Part shown: piece after piece, positions 1-10,756 of the stretch | Layout of the letters: every line of letters starts with the position of its first letter | How positions within the stretch are numbered: position 1 is the first letter of the stretch | DNA from: Anthonomus grandis grandis | Lineage: Eukaryota; Arthropoda; Insecta; Coleoptera; Curculionidae | Reading direction: 5' to 3' | Length of the DNA: 64,000 bases | Assembly (NCBI RefSeq): GCF_022605725.1 | Contig: NC_065554.1 | Span: forward strand, 14,713,100-14,777,099 | The notes under the pieces: generated by a model | Told to the model about the DNA's origin: nothing | What the model saw: only the letters and a program-made list of their open reading frames with translations | The model's database searches: none | Position numbers and translations under genes: made by a program

Positions 1-1464
1 AACAAGATTACTGCAGGCCCAGATGGGATTCCGAATTTTCTCTTGAGGAAGTGTGTATGTACTCTTGCCATTCCTTTATCTTTGTTATTTAATGCTTCCT
101 TACAAACATCCACATTTCCAATTGCCTGGAGGGAAAGTTTTATTGTGCCGTTGTTTAAAGCTGGCCGTCGGGATGTCATAGATAATTATAGAAGTATTTG
201 CATTCAATCTTCAATACCTAAACTTTTTGATAGCCTCATAGCTAATCAACTTTCTTGGTTATGCAAAGGCTTAATATCAGATTCACAGCATGGGTTTTGC
301 AAGAATAAGTCTACTGCCACTAACTTGATCTGTTACCAATCTGATCTTATGAGTAAATTAGAGGATCATAAACAAATTGATTCTATATACACCGATTTTA
401 GTAAGGCGTTTGATCGTATTGATCATCAAATTCTTCTGTCAAAACTGATCTCCGTAGGGTTTCATGTTGATTTTGTGAGTTGGATTAAGAATTCTTTAAC
501 TGGCCGTATTCAAAGGGTCAGGGTAGGTGGACATTTTTCTGATCCTATCAGCGTAACATCAGGTCTCCCTCAGGGAGGGCATACATCACCCTTATTATTT
601 AATTTATTTATTAATGATATAGTTAACTGTTTCCTGTATAGTCAGTGTTTGATGTTTGCAGACGACTTAAAATTTTGGAGGGTGGTTGGTAGTATTGTGG
701 ATCAAGATTTACTACAAGCAGATATGGATCGCCTAAATAATTGGTGTGAACAAAACAATCTTCATTTAAATGCTAGGAAATGTTGTGTTATTAGTTTCAC
801 TCGCAGGATCAACCGGTTTCAATCCAACTACTTCATTAATAATGAGCCACTGAATTATGTTGCATCTATTAGGGATTTAGGAGTTATTTTTGATGAGAAA
901 CTCACATTTATTGATCATATTAATTCAATTTCTATAAAAGCATCAAAATTGCTAGGGTTTGTTATGAGAAACTGTTCATATTTCTCAGTCTCTTCAACAA
1001 GAAGGGTTTATTGCTCCCTAGTAAGAACTATATTGGAGTACTGCTCTGTAGTTTGGTCTCCATACCACCAGATTCATATCGATGCTTTAGAAAGAGTTCA
1101 ACATAAATTCCTGAGATATTGTGCTCATAGAACTTTAACTGTCATTGAGAACCATGACTATTCTTATATTGAAAGTCAATTATCTATTCCGACACTGTCG
1201 CAACGCCGTAATATTTCTGGTGCTAGTTTTATATATAAGATCGTTAATAGGCTTATTGATTGCCCTGATCTGTTGGGTCGCATACGATTTAATGTTCCTC
1301 ATCACGGGTTGCGCCATAATGTAACCTTTAACATTCCAATCCACAGAACATCCTATGGAATTAACAATCCTATGGATAGGTATATGAATTTGTTAAACAA
1401 TTCGAATATTGATGTGTTTAACATAAGTTCCTTAATGCATCTAAAGAGGTCACTTACTTCATAA
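1..1464 (+). CDS. Non-LTR retrotransposon reverse transcriptase, jockey-like, 5' cut by window edge
   Basis: The frame is open from base 1 to a TAA at 1462-1464, so the true start lies outside the window. It encodes the reverse transcriptase that copies the element's RNA at a nicked chromosomal site. Visible in order: an AGPDGIP motif at the very start, QHGFCKNKST (finger region), the first catalytic Asp in YTDFSKAFDRIDH, SGLPQGGHTSPLLFN, and the catalytic FADD box near 655-666. The thumb and a typical jockey-type C-terminus with LEYCSVVWSP and a His/Arg-rich tail follow. There is no frameshift or internal stop, unlike the other retroelement copies in this window, so this is the youngest one. 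The element ends at an AAAT-repeat tail near 1670. The family-level call (jockey superclade) is inference; the reverse transcriptase call is firm. Confidence 0.9.
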   Translation, partial: NKITAGPDGIPNFLLRKCVCTLAIPLSLLFNASLQTSTFPIAWRESFIVPLFKAGRRDVIDNYRSICIQSSIPKLFDSLIANQLSWLCKGLISDSQHGFCKNKSTATNLICYQSDLMSKLEDHKQIDSIYTDFSKAFDRIDHQILLSKLISVGFHVDFVSWIKNSLTGRIQRVRVGGHFSDPISVTSGLPQGGHTSPLLFNLFINDIVNCFLYSQCLMFADDLKFWRVVGSIVDQDLLQADMDRLNNWCEQNNLHLNARKCCVISFTRRINRFQSNYFINNEPLNYVASIRDLGVIFDEKLTFIDHINSISIKASKLLGFVMRNCSYFSVSSTRRVYCSLVRTILEYCSVVWSPYHQIHIDALERVQHKFLRYCAHRTLTVIENHDYSYIESQLSIPTLSQRRNISGASFIYKIVNRLIDCPDLLGRIRFNVPHHGLRHNVTFNIPIHRTSYGINNPMDRYMNLLNNSNIDVFNISSLMHLKRSLTS

Positions 1465-1671
1465 TTGTGCATAAAGTTTTGTATTTACATTCTTGCATAT
1501 AAATTATTAAGGTTGTTTCTAGTATATGTAGTATAGGTGTTTTTTACTTTAGTATTAATTTTTTAAGTAGGTTTAGATTATGAAAGTTGTTTATGTAAAT
1601 ATTATTGCTTTGTAAAATTTACAGTTAATGGGGTTTTCCCGTATTATGAATAAATAAATAAATAAATAAAC
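1465..1671 (+). other. 3' UTR and tail of the 1-1464 retrotransposon, with a short hairpin
   Basis: AT-rich 3' UTR. It ends with a GGGG TTTT CCC mini-hairpin (1630-1640) about 15 bases before an (AAAT)n tail at about 1650-1670. The same arrangement, GGGG ATT CCC then a short spacer and A-tail, closes the related copy at 22092-22123. It is probably a reverse transcriptase recognition signal; that role is inference. Confidence 0.7.
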
Positions 1672-1993
1672 TATTAATTTTAATGTGCATCCTGAATGGG
1701 GTAAACAAGATTTCTTTTATATGACTGTAAAACAAGATCTGAAATATTAATAGTTAAATTATATTTATAAATGATTTCTAAATTATTTCTGAAAAAGTTT
1801 TATAAGAATAAAGGATTGATGATTAAAGGTAGGTACTAGGTCTAATTAGTTAGCACTTACCAACCAATAAGACACAATTTTTACCAGAATAAATATACTG
1901 GGAGATTACCAGGACTTTGTTTACCAGTATATTATAATACCAATACTCAAGCCATTAGGAGATTAAAGCCAGCCCTAAGTTTAGCTTATCTAT

Positions 1994-2446
1994 TCATGCA
2001 GGAAGATGTAATACTAACACACATTCTATGCAAATCTCCAGCTTCCACCAGTCAACTTGTGGAGATTCAATTTGCTTTTTTGGTCAAAATAAACATGGAC
2101 ATCCGTGAATTAGATGAAAAATATATTCCACATAATAAAACTTATTTTAAATTTAATAATGTTCTGTACAAGATTTCAGTACAAAAAATCTAATTTGTAC
2201 TAAAATCTTGATAAGTGATGGCTTAAGGGGTGGTGTTTACCAAGCCTTAAACAAACTTGTTTGAGGAAAACTTACCAGTTCAGGAATACAAAACTGTAAC
2301 ATTTCCCTAATACTGCCCACATCTTTAACATAACTGGTCTCATCATCAAGATAGGTGAATCCAGTACCTGATAAGTGGTCCAGGACTTTCAGGCAAGTCC
2401 TACACACGATACTTTCCTCGTTTAAAATCATTTGGGGTAATTCCAT
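1994..2446 (-). pseudogene. ZAD zinc-finger protein, first exon plus a possible degenerate second exon
   Basis: Exon 1 runs from the ATG at 2446 down to 2276. It starts MELPQMILNEESIVCRTCL, the C-x2-C opening of a zinc-finger-associated domain (ZAD), which in insects dimerises C2H2 zinc-finger transcription factors. It ends after MLQFCIPEL at a GTAAGT donor in phase 0. About 200 bp further on (2074-1994), after an AG, a phase-0 stretch reads VDWWKLEICIECV. This has the IC-x2-C second half and roughly the right spacing, but it meets a TGA at once and its acceptor lacks a pyrimidine tract. No C2H2 array follows before the retrotransposon at 1-1671. Either this is a decayed gene, or the true next exon lies beyond the left edge. 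The ZAD exon is well supported; its pairing with the second piece is tentative. Confidence 0.55.
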
Positions 2447-2999
2447 GTTCGGAATTTACGTGGTTTTCATTATTTACCAATTTGCATTTATACCTTTTTA
2501 GTAGTTTCTAGGGTGGTAATATTAATCCGCTGGGGTAGTTTTTCCGTCCATGTTAATTTTTTTCCTTGTTTTGTTTGATTGATCTGCCAATTATGTCATC
2601 TGCCATAAAAGTCAATGTCAATATTTTGGACATGTCACATTAGTACCATGTCAGTGTTGCCAAACAAAAGGCAGCACAGTGAAATGAAAGTTCGAAGAAT
2701 CCAATCAAATCAAAACATGCCTTATTCATCATATCATAAAATGCAAAGTATTTGTGAACAAAGCTTCCTACTAGATGAAACATTCAGCACTTAAATAGCA
2801 ACTAAATAGTGATTAAAAAATACTTAAATCTTAAAAGTAATATTATTGTTTTTAGTAGCAAATATGATTAAACAAAAAAGGAGAAGATATTAAAGTTACC
2901 CAATAATTTTATCAATAAAAAAGGCAAACATTATAAACATATAACAAAATTATCACAGTTGTGACCAAAAACAAAATTCAAATAGAAAAAAAAACAAAC

Positions 3000-3190
3000 T
3001 AGTCATTTGTTGACTTAACAATTTGCCTTCTACCAGACAAGAATGATTCGAACCATGCCATCTCTGAAACCATAGCAAAAGAACTTACCGAGTAATAATC
3101 TGCAGTTCACGCAATCTAATGCTTCGGAGAAATCAGAAAATACCGCTGCGGCTGCTTTTTGCAAAACAAGCTTATTAAGGAATATGACCT
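3000..3190 (-). pseudogene. Reverse transcriptase remnant (non-LTR)
   Basis: On the - strand the sequence reads AAVFSDFSEALDCVNCRLLLGKF, matching the first catalytic block of non-LTR reverse transcriptases (usually DFSKAFDCV). Stops and frame changes follow within 40 codons. It is a short fossil, separate from the larger remnant at 4250-5310. Confidence 0.6.
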
Positions 3191-3459
3191 CCTAGTGCAT
3201 TGAGTGTGGCTCTGCAACGTCTTTGCTACTAACTGGGAATTGCTAACTAACACTGATGAAATTTGTACCAATATTTTAAGCGTTTGAAACAGCAAGAGGT
3301 TCTAAAACATTTCTAACCGAGCGGTCTGCTGATAAGAAACGATACAGAAGAACGAGCTTAGTTCGACTCCTAAGAGAAATTCCTGCCTATTCCATATTTG
3401 TGCCTTCTCTATAAGTGTGAACCTCCTGTGTATGATAGATTCGATTTTCTAGGTGCCTT

Positions 3460-3961
3460 CTATATAATATGTATTCTTTGAGAATCTGGATACAAGCCAA
3501 ACCGAGATTTATCAGTAAATAAAACATGTCATTGATTTTGATCCCAAGTGATATGTTCCTGAGCCCAAGCTAGTGGACTGGCGCAATTCTCTCGATTTGA
3601 GGGTTGGCACACAGAACTTATATATATACCCTTACCCTTATATATATAAGGGTAAGGGTATACTTATACTTCAAGGCAAACATTATGAGCTCTTGAAACA
3701 GTAACATTATAAGCTCCGCGCCGATGACTTAATTATGGTTGTTACTGTGTCATTTCGTCGAGCTTCTAACTGAACAGATCAATCCATATGAGTAGTAGTC
3801 ACTCTTGATCGATAAAAATGATTTTGGCGTGTGGTTCCAGTGTCCCGATACCGGCTCCAGAAGCAAGAGATAATTCTCTGAGAGGTGCCTATATGCATTC
3901 CAGCCTCAAACGTCCCCATAGCCCTTAACATCTCATTATCTACCAATTGATATCTAGGCAT
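3460..3961 (-). pseudogene. Tc1-type transposase remnant
   Basis: The N-terminal part (3961-3779) is an open helix-turn-helix domain, with GTFEAGMHIGTSQRIISCFW and then RYRDTGTT. This is the DNA-binding half of Tc1-family transposases, which recognise the element's terminal inverted repeats. After a degenerate gap, 3600-3470 reads SPLAWAQEHITWDQ and VLFTDKSRFGLYPDS. That is the first catalytic Asp block (normally TDESRF), with Glu changed to Lys. The second Asp and the Glu block are missing. A 38-bp perfect palindrome (3625-3662) sits between the two halves and may mark a later insertion. It is not functional. Confidence 0.65.
3625..3662. repeat. 38-bp perfect palindrome with CCCTTA units
   Basis: Two 16-base arms (3625-3640 and 3647-3662), each with two CCCTTA or TAAGGG units, flank a central TATATA. 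The whole is perfectly self-complementary and stops abruptly on both sides. It lies inside the dead Tc1 transposase. Confidence 0.85.
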
Positions 3962-4249
3962 ATTTAAGCAATATCAATATTGTGTATTTTGAGCATCTTT
4001 AACAAATAGTTTTTTTTGTGATTAAAATATTTGCAAATGAAAATAAGTCGTATATTTAAATCAAGAAATAATGCTAGAACCGCGTTACACTACTCAAAAC
4101 AGTTTAAAGTAAGAAAGAAATAGTTATCAAAAAATTAATAGTTAACGTTTTAAATATCCCTAGATTTTGAGCATGTGTGTAATACAATTTTTTTGCATTA
4201 AGATTTGATCTGTGATATTTTTAGAAGAGAGCTTGATTAGATTCAAAGC

Positions 4250-5310
4250 TAAGTAGGTAATTCAAACTAAGTAAATCATCAGCAAAAGCCTGTAGCTGAC
4301 AGTTATACATTTTTGAAAATAAATCAAAGGTATAAATAAAAAATTACAACGGACGCAGTACTAACTCTTGCGACACCCCTATAGTAACCGGAAGCGAATC
4401 TAAATACATACCATTAATACTAACTTTTTATTTTCGATCCAACTTTGAATTTAACTCATCGTGACTGACCGTATCAAATGCTTTCGAACAATGAAGCAAT
4501 ACAAGGGAGGTTAACTTTTGATTATCGATGGCTCTAGATATTGAATTTCGTCAGTGGTATAAGATGCAATTGACTTTCGCATCTTATTGCTCAGTGGGCG
4601 AAGTACCTACGTCCTATTTAGGAGCCATTTGTATAATAATGGTCTCCGGTTTTCTTGTGTGTTTGTTTTAGTAGAGTCATCCTTTAACGAAGTCATGACC
4701 GTAATGATAGCCTACAGTCTAAAGCGCTAGGCAGATAATATCAATATATTTCTCTGAACTAGACATCTTGTTACTTGCCCATGTACAACCTTCTCCAAGA
4801 TTTTTGTTAAAACCGGTAATAAATTAACAGGTCCTAAATCCGTAAATGTTTCTGGCTTGGAATTTTTTTAGATGTGGGCAAATAATAGATTCCTTCTATT
4901 GTAAAGGAAAACAACGTTTTCTTAAACATACATTTATTATGTGGCATAGTAGTGGGAAATAATAATCCGAGGAAAAGTAGCAGGAAAGAATAATTCAACA
5001 TCCGCAGCGTAAAGTTATCATTGCCCGGGGTGTTTGATTTTATGGAATTAAAAATAGAGCTTACGTCATTTACTGTAGCTAACCCTAAGCGAAAACTATC
5101 ATTTCTAATTTTTTTAAATTTTGATACATAAAATCTGTATTTTGACATTCCGAATTTTTACTATTAATCACTTTAAAGAAAAAGTATTAAGAACATTTGG
5201 TAGAGCCAAAACTGCTTTAGCTGTACTATTCAACCCTAAGTCACTAAGAGTCCTCCAGCCTTTTTTATTAATAAGAGAAAAAATTCTATTTGTGTAAGAT
5301 ATTTTCTCTC
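4250..5310 (-). pseudogene. Decayed non-LTR retrotransposon, reverse transcriptase region
   Basis: Read on the - strand from 5310 down, pieces of one reverse transcriptase appear in the right order. First comes a linker-like block (GWRTLSDLGLNS followed by LPNVLNTF). An N-terminal block follows at 5148-4834 (IKSNTPGNDNFTLRMLNYS). The first catalytic block (LVLLHCSKAFDTVSHDEL) and VTIGVSQELVLRP, a ruined GVPQGSVLGP box, are near 4550-4370. The catalytic QAFADDL lies near 4290-4265. Stops, frameshifts and a deletion between the catalytic blocks show it is dead. This differs from the intact element at 1-1464, which is on the other strand. Confidence 0.75.
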
Positions 5311-6046
5311 TCCTGATACTTGGTTATAAGCATTGACTAACACTTAAATAAGAAACTCCCATAAGAGCTAATAGAACAGTAAACATTGATTGAATGTTGT
5401 GCCCTCTGAATGTAGAGGAGTAATACTAACCAGAAATGAAAAATGGGTATGTGGTGGTTCTTCTGGAAATTATTGAAGGCAGATTGAAAAAGTGGTACGT
5501 TGGAACTTTTTTTTTGTCCCCACATTAAATAAAGTCCTCGATTTGTCACTTTTTCTATCTGCGTACATTAATTTCTGAGAAACCCGTATATTTCCTATTA
5601 AATACATAGGTCTGGGTTTGAGAAATTAAACAGAACGTATTAACAAATATATTATAAACAGATTAAAAAAAAGTTCACAATTTAAACAATTAAAATTAAC
5701 AGTTATACATGCTTGTTAAAATATTTAAATTCCATAATGTATAAACTTACAACTAAATTGAATGAGGAACTTTGTTGTATGACAAGCAAAGTTTGCAAAG
5801 GAGAATTTATACAGGGCAAAGTAAAAGTACAAAGGTGATAAAAGTTCTATAAAATTATCAAGGAATAACCCCCTACTCAATTCACTAGTAGTGTTCCTTA
5901 GTAAATATTATAAATTAAATAACTATAATATCAACAAATTAGTAAAGGTAAAAAGAGGCAATAAGTAAATAAGTAAAATTTACAGGATTTACCATTTTTC
6001 TATTTGTTTACTATGATAAAACAAGCAATTTATCATTAAATTTAGC
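5311..6046. other. Intergenic stretch without recognisable gene
   Basis: AT-rich sequence with only short chance ORFs. The 70-codon - strand frame at 5337-5549 has no recognisable motif and a low-complexity T run. I see no TIR, RNA or coding signal. Confidence 0.5.
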
Positions 6047-6049
6047 TTA

Positions 6050-7285
6050 GGGCCAAATTACGGACCAGCTGGTAAAGTTCCTGTGTGTTATCAGGCAGAT
6101 AAATTCTATCCTCTCAGTAAACCTACCTGTAAATAGCTGTAGGAGGAATTATGAATCAAATTTTAACCTGTTGTTATGTAGCAGAAGGTTTACAGTTTGG
6201 CAACAACATAATTGTTGTGGCCGATACAATAATCTTAAGACAAAAAGAAAGATTATAGGGTTATGAAAATCCGGTCCTGAGAAAAAAACAAAAATAATGA
6301 ATGTGTTTGGTTTTTAATCTGTGATAATTGTTATAGGTACTTGCATACTTGTTTGGTGCCAAATCCGATATTCTTTCTGTTAGTACTAGTATAAATATGT
6401 ATTTGCATTTTTGCTAATTGTTTGTAAGTATCCCACCGAACATTTTCAGTGAATCACAGTACGCAGCTTTTTAGAAACTGTATACTGTGCAGTGAATTTG
6501 CTAGAATTTTAATCAATTTTTTTTACATTATTTTTTTAGAGGATGTCTCAATAACCTGATAAAAAAAGACGTTGATAAGCTTTTCTAAAAAATAAGTTAT
6601 TTTGCTCTGTAATTTAGTAAGTCAATATGCGGGTACAATTGAATGAAAAAAGACTGATGCAACATCTTGGAAAGAAAAAGATCAGGCCTGGGAAAAAATT
6701 GACAGCAGAGTTTAATGTAAAAAACCCTGTGCTAGGGGTGGTTCGAACCCTGAATAATCTTCGAACAAAGTATGAGGGTATAAACAAAAATCTAAGAAAA
6801 AAAGTAGCCAAGAACAAACAGGAAATATTTAAATATAGTGGCTCAAATTTGATGTTTCTATATAGGATTTCTTAGATGTATGTTTTCTTTTTATTTCTTA
6901 GTCACATAACAGTGGCATAGCCAGCAAAGAGGGGCAGCTGAGGGAAGGGTGTAACCTTAAGTCGGGCATTATCATATTAAATAAAGAGAGATTTAACCAG
7001 ATGAACAATAATAAAATACTCATACAGATTAAGAACAAAATTTAGAATTTTATACTCAAACTTCTTGCAAGACTATGGAAGCTCCAACTCTTTGAAAAAT
7101 TTGAGCTAATACATTTCCTGGTAAACCTTTTATACGCTGCTTTTTCCTGTTGTTAACTTATTCTACTGGTAAGCAAGAATTATCCCGATGGTAATACAAA
7201 CAATAAGTTCGTAATTCACAATTTTTAATGTTACCAGCAGGATAACTTTTCCAGGCACTTTACCAGCTGGTCCATAATTTGGCAC
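6050..7285. mobile_element. PIF/Harbinger-like DNA transposon, non-autonomous
   Basis: The ends are about 32-bp terminal inverted repeats with three mismatches. The left one starts GGGCCAAATTA then CGGACCAGCTGGTAAAGT. The right one, on the - strand, starts GTGCCAAATTA then TGGACCAGCTGGTAAAGT. The element is flanked by TTA at 6047-6049 and TTA at 7286-7288, the 3-bp duplication typical of PIF/Harbinger. The interior carries a dead Myb/SANT ORF, the accessory protein such elements are known for, but no DDE transposase, so it needs a helper copy. Length is 1,236 bp. The superfamily call combines the TSD, the TIR and the Myb-like ORF and is fairly strong. Confidence 0.8.
6543..6875 (+). pseudogene. 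Myb/SANT-like DNA-binding protein of the Harbinger-like element, broken
   Basis: One frame from an ATG at 6543 reads MSQ, stop, PDKKRR, two stops, AFLKNKLF and so on. It stays open from 6627 to a TAG at 6873-6875. The open part has the hallmark third-helix region of Myb/SANT (zeste-like) domains: AEFNVKNP, RTLNNLRTKYEGINKNLRKK, then a basic helix and FKYSGS (normally TGGG). These proteins bind DNA and help the Harbinger transposase reach the nucleus and the target. At least five in-frame stops lie before residue 30, so it is a pseudogene. Confidence 0.7.
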
Positions 7286-7288
7286 TTA

Positions 7289-10020
7289 AGCTTACAACTT
7301 TCTGGGATCACTTGTTACAAAGACCTACAGCTTCTTCTCAGAATCCGTTTCTCACTTTTGTTGTTTACATTTGCACTTGGCATTTTCACAAAAAAAGTTG
7401 ATTGCAATAACCACATATGCAAATGCACTATCGCCAATGTCTTTATTCAATTCCATTTTTTTACTGTTCATCTCTTAATTCTCAGTTCACTTGTCATCAC
7501 ACCTAATAAAAACTAACCACAGCTGACATAAACATACTGAACTAAGCACCTGCAGAAATTTTGTGCAAAATATGAGAACAGAACAGATCAATTTTGTTGA
7601 GAATTTTAATGAAACGTAGTTTTTCGGCAAAAGTAAAAAGAAGGTGTAAGCTAAAGAACTATGAAAAATGGCCGCATGTTAATAATTTTTTATGACATAT
7701 CAGATGTTTGACAGTCCGTGTAGTGTCAAGGAGCCAAGGAGGTAATTTCACTCTCTTACCGCCAGCTATATGTCGAGGAGTAGAAGCTTTTTTAGCGTTT
7801 CGTAAATCGCCCAAGCCAAGTAAATACGTAAATCTAAGGATTTACCGATAAGTATCAACAAATCGACGCCATGCAGAGACGACTTGAGTTATATGACATC
7901 CAATTTCAATTTAGGTATTGTTCTTTTCGAGCGGCTAGTTTGCAGCACATGGATGAAACTTGTATGGTGAAAATCGGAATCGTATATCGGCCATCTTGCT
8001 TGGCAAAATTGACAGGGAGCTGACAGACAGTTGTTGACATTGACTGATAGAACATCATTTGTCATTGTCATACCATTTGAGTTTGTTTTTCATTTCAATG
8101 AATGCCAGCGTGGGTTTAGTTTGCTATTTGTTTTAAGGATGTTGTTTTAAATTTATGACTTTTTTTCTAAAAAGTTCTCTTTCAATATTGGGAGTAGTGT
8201 TTTAGTTAATTTGCGGCAAGCAATTCCAGGTTTCTGGTAAGACAATCTAATTTTATTTATTACTATTATGTTTTTGTATTGTCAATTTTTAGTCTTTAAT
8301 AAAATCAAATTCAGTTGATTTCAATGAAGAAGTTTCACTTTTCAACTTGATTATTTAATTTTTAACTTGATTATTATAAATACATATTACAAAATGTCTG
8401 GCCTCTCATTTTCTATTCAACAATTAAAAATTTATTGAAATTTTCTTGACCTTGATGTAAGAGTATGTATATTTTAAATGTTTCTGAGAAACAGTAATAA
8501 AAGATTTTTTTAATTTCCTTTAGTTCATATTACAAGAAAAACATGGAGAGGGATATTCAATGTAAATATTATTAAGACTGAGCTATAGAACTTCTTCTGA
8601 TCAGTTCACAAATTTTAATAATGCTGATACCCCTGGCTTTACACTACAATACATATTTATTTAAACATTTATTTTGTCTTTTTTTTTACATGAATCATTT
8701 AATAAATTGATTTATAAGGTTTGCACTGTCTATTTTTTTATTTTATTTCCTGCTCGTATCATACCACTTCCTGTGTTCAGTGGGACAAGACATAGGTATA
8801 GCGGCTAAGAGACCTGAGCCCCCGGAATGGATCAGACTTAATGTTTTTCTTACATCTTGTGTTTTTTTGAGAGTTTCTTTTTATTTTATGTAAACATGTA
8901 TCCTTGAATTAAGCTTTTAGTAATATTATAGTTCCAAGATATGTTGTTAGTATTATAAGAGACCAACAAATATATTCTATGTAAGTGATATATGTTTATA
9001 CTAAAAAGTTGTTTTCATTTTGAAAGAGTTTATTTTGTTTTGTCGATGGATATATTGTTTCTTTCGATAATACTCTGCTATAGAATTTTTAATTAATTTT
9101 AAAAATTAATATTTAGATTATAATTTAAATAATTTTAAAATCTGTTAAATTTTTCTTTAGGAAACAGATACAAGTACATATTAAATAAGAATAATTCATC
9201 CTCTATTGACTCTATGTGTTAATAAAATGAGGATATTATTAACCTAATGGGAATGCCTTTAGATGTATTATGAGAAAATAGCACAAAAATGTTGACATCC
9301 TTTTCTAATCTGTATAAAATTAGGGTAGTTCAGTGCTAACAAAATAATTTTAAACATTTTTAGATTAATTCTAATTTATATAATGTCTGTTATAATGAAT
9401 TATTGAATATTAAGTATATCGATTTAAAATAATTTTTTTTCCGGGAAAATTAAATAATAAATGTTTTAAAGCAAAAAAAACATTGTTTTATTTCCATTTG
9501 TCCAATTGGTGATATATCGTACACTATTGTTAGTACACTTTCGTAGATTATTGCAGTAAATTAACCTATTTAGATATGTAAAATAAAGCTGAAAAGTTTT
9601 ATTTTTGTTCAGATCAATATCTGATGCTAACACCTAAACAAAAAGGCTTTTTTCTCTATGAGTAACCTTTTTGATTAGGCGTTTGCTTTAGATATTACGA
9701 TTAAATGATAAGATTGTCAGATTAAATAAAAAGTGATTTCCCGCCTTAATTTGGCCACGCCTTTCTACCATTTCGATTGGTCCAATTAGACACGTCAAAC
9801 TGTCAAGTTAGTTACAACAGTTTCCGCTGCCAAGCGAGAGGCCGCTAGCTGATTTGTCAGAAGAATTTCTTTCAGTTTGTATGCAACCACCACTTCTCTA
9901 TATATTTGTGTTCTGTGGTTTGCAGCAAATTTTGAGGAGCAAGTTTGCATTCAAATTTTAAAGAAAAATACATCGAACAAAAATATGGATATGTTTCGAT
10001 ATATCAAAAGAAAAATATCG
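7289..10020. other. Intergenic stretch upstream of KDM4
   Basis: AT-rich sequence with many TGTCA/TGACA motifs between about 7700 and 8100. I found no convincing gene. The - strand frame at 7889-8071 and the overlapping + frames at 9877-10229 show no domain and no splice logic. They look like chance ORFs. Confidence 0.45.
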
Positions 10021-10031
10021 AGTATCGAAAT

Positions 10032-10040
10032 CATCGATAT
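10032..10040. promoter_or_regulatory. DRE-like motif upstream of KDM4
   Basis: CATCGATAT contains a 7-of-8 match to the insect DNA-replication-related element TATCGATA. It sits about 490 bp before the KDM4 start codon in a stretch with several ATCGAT/TCGATA words. DREF sites are common in promoters of insect chromatin genes. No transcription start can be seen directly, so this is only suggestive. Confidence 0.3.
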
Positions 10041-10531
10041 TTTCTATACTACGATGTATCGTGTGCATCCCTACAAGCTGTCAACAATGTCAACACTAAA
10101 TACTCAAAAGGAAATCTATTGGAGTCTGACGCATGCGTTTTTAAAAATGGCCGAAAATCCCGACAATTGCCGATTGTGAGTGTAAATGGCCCGGTCGTGT
10201 GGTTGTTAGGAGTGTTGTGGTCCATGTGAATGTTTACGCATTTTTCATCAAAATATGTAACAAACAATAGTTAACAATCATTTCGAACAGTGCAAAAAGG
10301 TGCCGTTTAATATTTGGTCTATTATTTCAAAGTATATCGGATCGGTGGACCGTTTATTATTGATTTTTTGTGTTTGTTTTGCCTACGTGAATATTTGTGT
10401 GTCAGTAATGGCCGCGTGAAATATATATTAAGAGCCTCAACATGATTTTTATAAACTTTTTTTGCTAAGAACGGCCCTTTTTATCGGTGCAAATTTAGTT
10501 TTTGTTGCTGCTTCTCGAATAAATTCTAACA

Positions 10532-10756
10532 ATGGGTGAAAATCCTCATAGGACACACAAGTAAGGGCAATATTTTTATTCTATTGTGTAATGTTTGATT
10601 AAATTTGTAGAGGGATTAATGTAAACTTGCTATACAATTTGTTTGTATTTATTTAGAATTATGGTGTTTCGACCAACCTGGGAAGAGTTTAAGAATTTTG
10701 GAAAGTATGTTGAGTATATGGAGTCCATGGGTGCACATAAGGCTGGGCTTGCAAAG
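10532..10756 (+). CDS. KDM4: KDM4 exons 1-2: start and JmjN domain
   Basis: The start codon at 10532 opens MGENPHRTHK, and 29 nt later a GTAAGG donor splits the Lys codon. After a 96-bp intron, exon 2 (10657-10756) gives IMVFRPTWEEFKNFGKYVEY and SMGAHKAGLAK. This is the JmjN fold that packs against the JmjC barrel and is needed for a stable enzyme. The match to KDM4 family JmjN is almost residue for residue. No other in-frame ATG lies nearer the domain, which supports this start. Confidence 0.95.

Noticed and set aside
5337..5549. 70-codon - strand ORF
   Set aside because: Low-complexity start, no domain, no neighbours of the same frame; treated as chance.
7889..8071. 60-codon - strand ORF upstream of KDM4
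   Set aside because: No domain, no splice site and no conserved pattern; typical of chance ORFs near TGTCA-rich repeats.
9877..10229. Two overlapping + strand ORFs just upstream of KDM4
   Set aside because: No recognisable motif and mutually overlapping frames; more likely promoter or 5' UTR sequence.
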